Of a DNA stretch of 64,000 nt, positions 63,947-64,000 are shown one piece after another; the first letter of the stretch is position 1; each line of letters opens with the position of its first letter. The DNA comes from Albidovulum sp. (GTDB taxonomy: Bacteria > Pseudomonadota > Alphaproteobacteria > Rhodobacterales > Rhodobacteraceae), in assembly GCA_028823855.1 (NCBI GenBank), contig JAPPFL010000032.1:171022-235021 (forward strand), in the 5' to 3' direction. Position numbers and translations under genes: made by a program. The notes under the pieces were generated by a model. The model was not told where the DNA came from, ran no database searches, and worked only from the letters and a program-made list of their open reading frames with translations.

Positions 63947-64000
63947 TCAGTCGGGACGCAGCAGCTTGCGCATCGCGCTTTCCGGTCCCAGCCTCCTGGC
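63947..64000 (-). CDS. C-terminal end of an unidentified minus-strand gene, cut by window edge
   Basis: Read leftward from the window edge, the minus strand gives ARRLGPESAMRKLLRPD and a TGA stop at 63947-63949. The composition looks coding, but 17 residues do not allow a family call. It could equally be further insertion-sequence debris. Confidence 0.3.
   Translation of the reverse strand, partial: ARRLGPESAMRKLLRPD

Overview
The window looks like chromosomal DNA of an alphaproteobacterium of moderate GC. The evidence is gene content and order typical of that class: rpoZ, a bifunctional Rel/Spo enzyme, pdxJ, acpS, lepB, rnc, era, a DUF1491 gene and recO on one strand; tlpA divergent from argH, a tiny lipoprotein gene and lysA; a DUF4175 (TIGR02302) membrane protein; ETF-QO, a TPR protein and ispE in a row; and DUF3572, DUF465 and DUF2007 genes. 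The accessory genes point to use of methylated or aromatic small organics, as in marine or host-associated alphaproteobacteria. That habitat reading is inference. No tRNA, rRNA or CRISPR array was recognised.

Layout. 0-5.8 kb (+): the 3' part of a LigM-type tetrahydrofolate-dependent O-demethylase, a complete TRAP transporter (dctP, dctQ, dctM), a glutathione S-transferase-like protein and a kynurenine-formamidase-like hydrolase. 6.0-7.6 kb (-): an Asp-box (BNR) repeat protein and an unrecognised partner. 8.3-10.3 kb (+): a stand-alone paaZ-type fusion enzyme. 10.4-18.4 kb (-): the rpoZ to recO housekeeping run. 18.8-21.0 kb (+): a NYN-domain protein, ispH and rnhA. 21.1-22.6 kb (-): fmt and def. 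22.9-26.4 kb (+): a PatB/MalY aminotransferase, malyl-CoA lyase and accA. 27.2-35.6 kb: plsC, a zinc-ribbon membrane protein, the DUF4175 protein, lysA, lipoprotein, argH and tlpA.

35.6-39.0 kb is a scarred accessory island. It holds two related copies of a degenerate repeat about 170-190 bp long, a truncated IS5-type transposase, the last 48 codons of a probable outer-membrane beta-barrel gene, the first ~60 codons of a zinc alcohol dehydrogenase gene, an intact MsrQ-like haem membrane protein and an intact short-chain dehydrogenase.

39.5-41.5 kb (-) holds phbB and phbA. 42-50.5 kb holds a DUF465 protein, a TrmN6-like methyltransferase, DUF2007, a polyprenyl diphosphate synthase, ispE, a TPR protein, ETF-QO, greA and an unrecognised membrane protein. 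50.5-54.0 kb (-) is a molybdenum-cofactor group (moeA, mobB, mobA, fdhD). 54.2-56.8 kb (+) holds DUF3572, a HAD phosphatase and an MttB-family methyltransferase without pyrrolysine. 56.9-63.7 kb holds pheT (-), an N-formylglutamate amidohydrolase (-), pyk, rpmI, rplT and pheS (+). pheT is inverted and detached from pheS, and an IS1634-type transposase remnant lies just beyond pheS, where pheT would normally follow.

Together the genes suggest demethylation feeding one-carbon metabolism, acyl-CoA/malyl-CoA chemistry with PHB-type genes, and molybdoenzyme maturation. The genome carries decayed insertion sequences that have broken genes and probably shuffled operons. I did not find a clearly new multi-gene system. 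The least explained items are the Asp-box protein with its partner, the scarred island and the split pheS/pheT.
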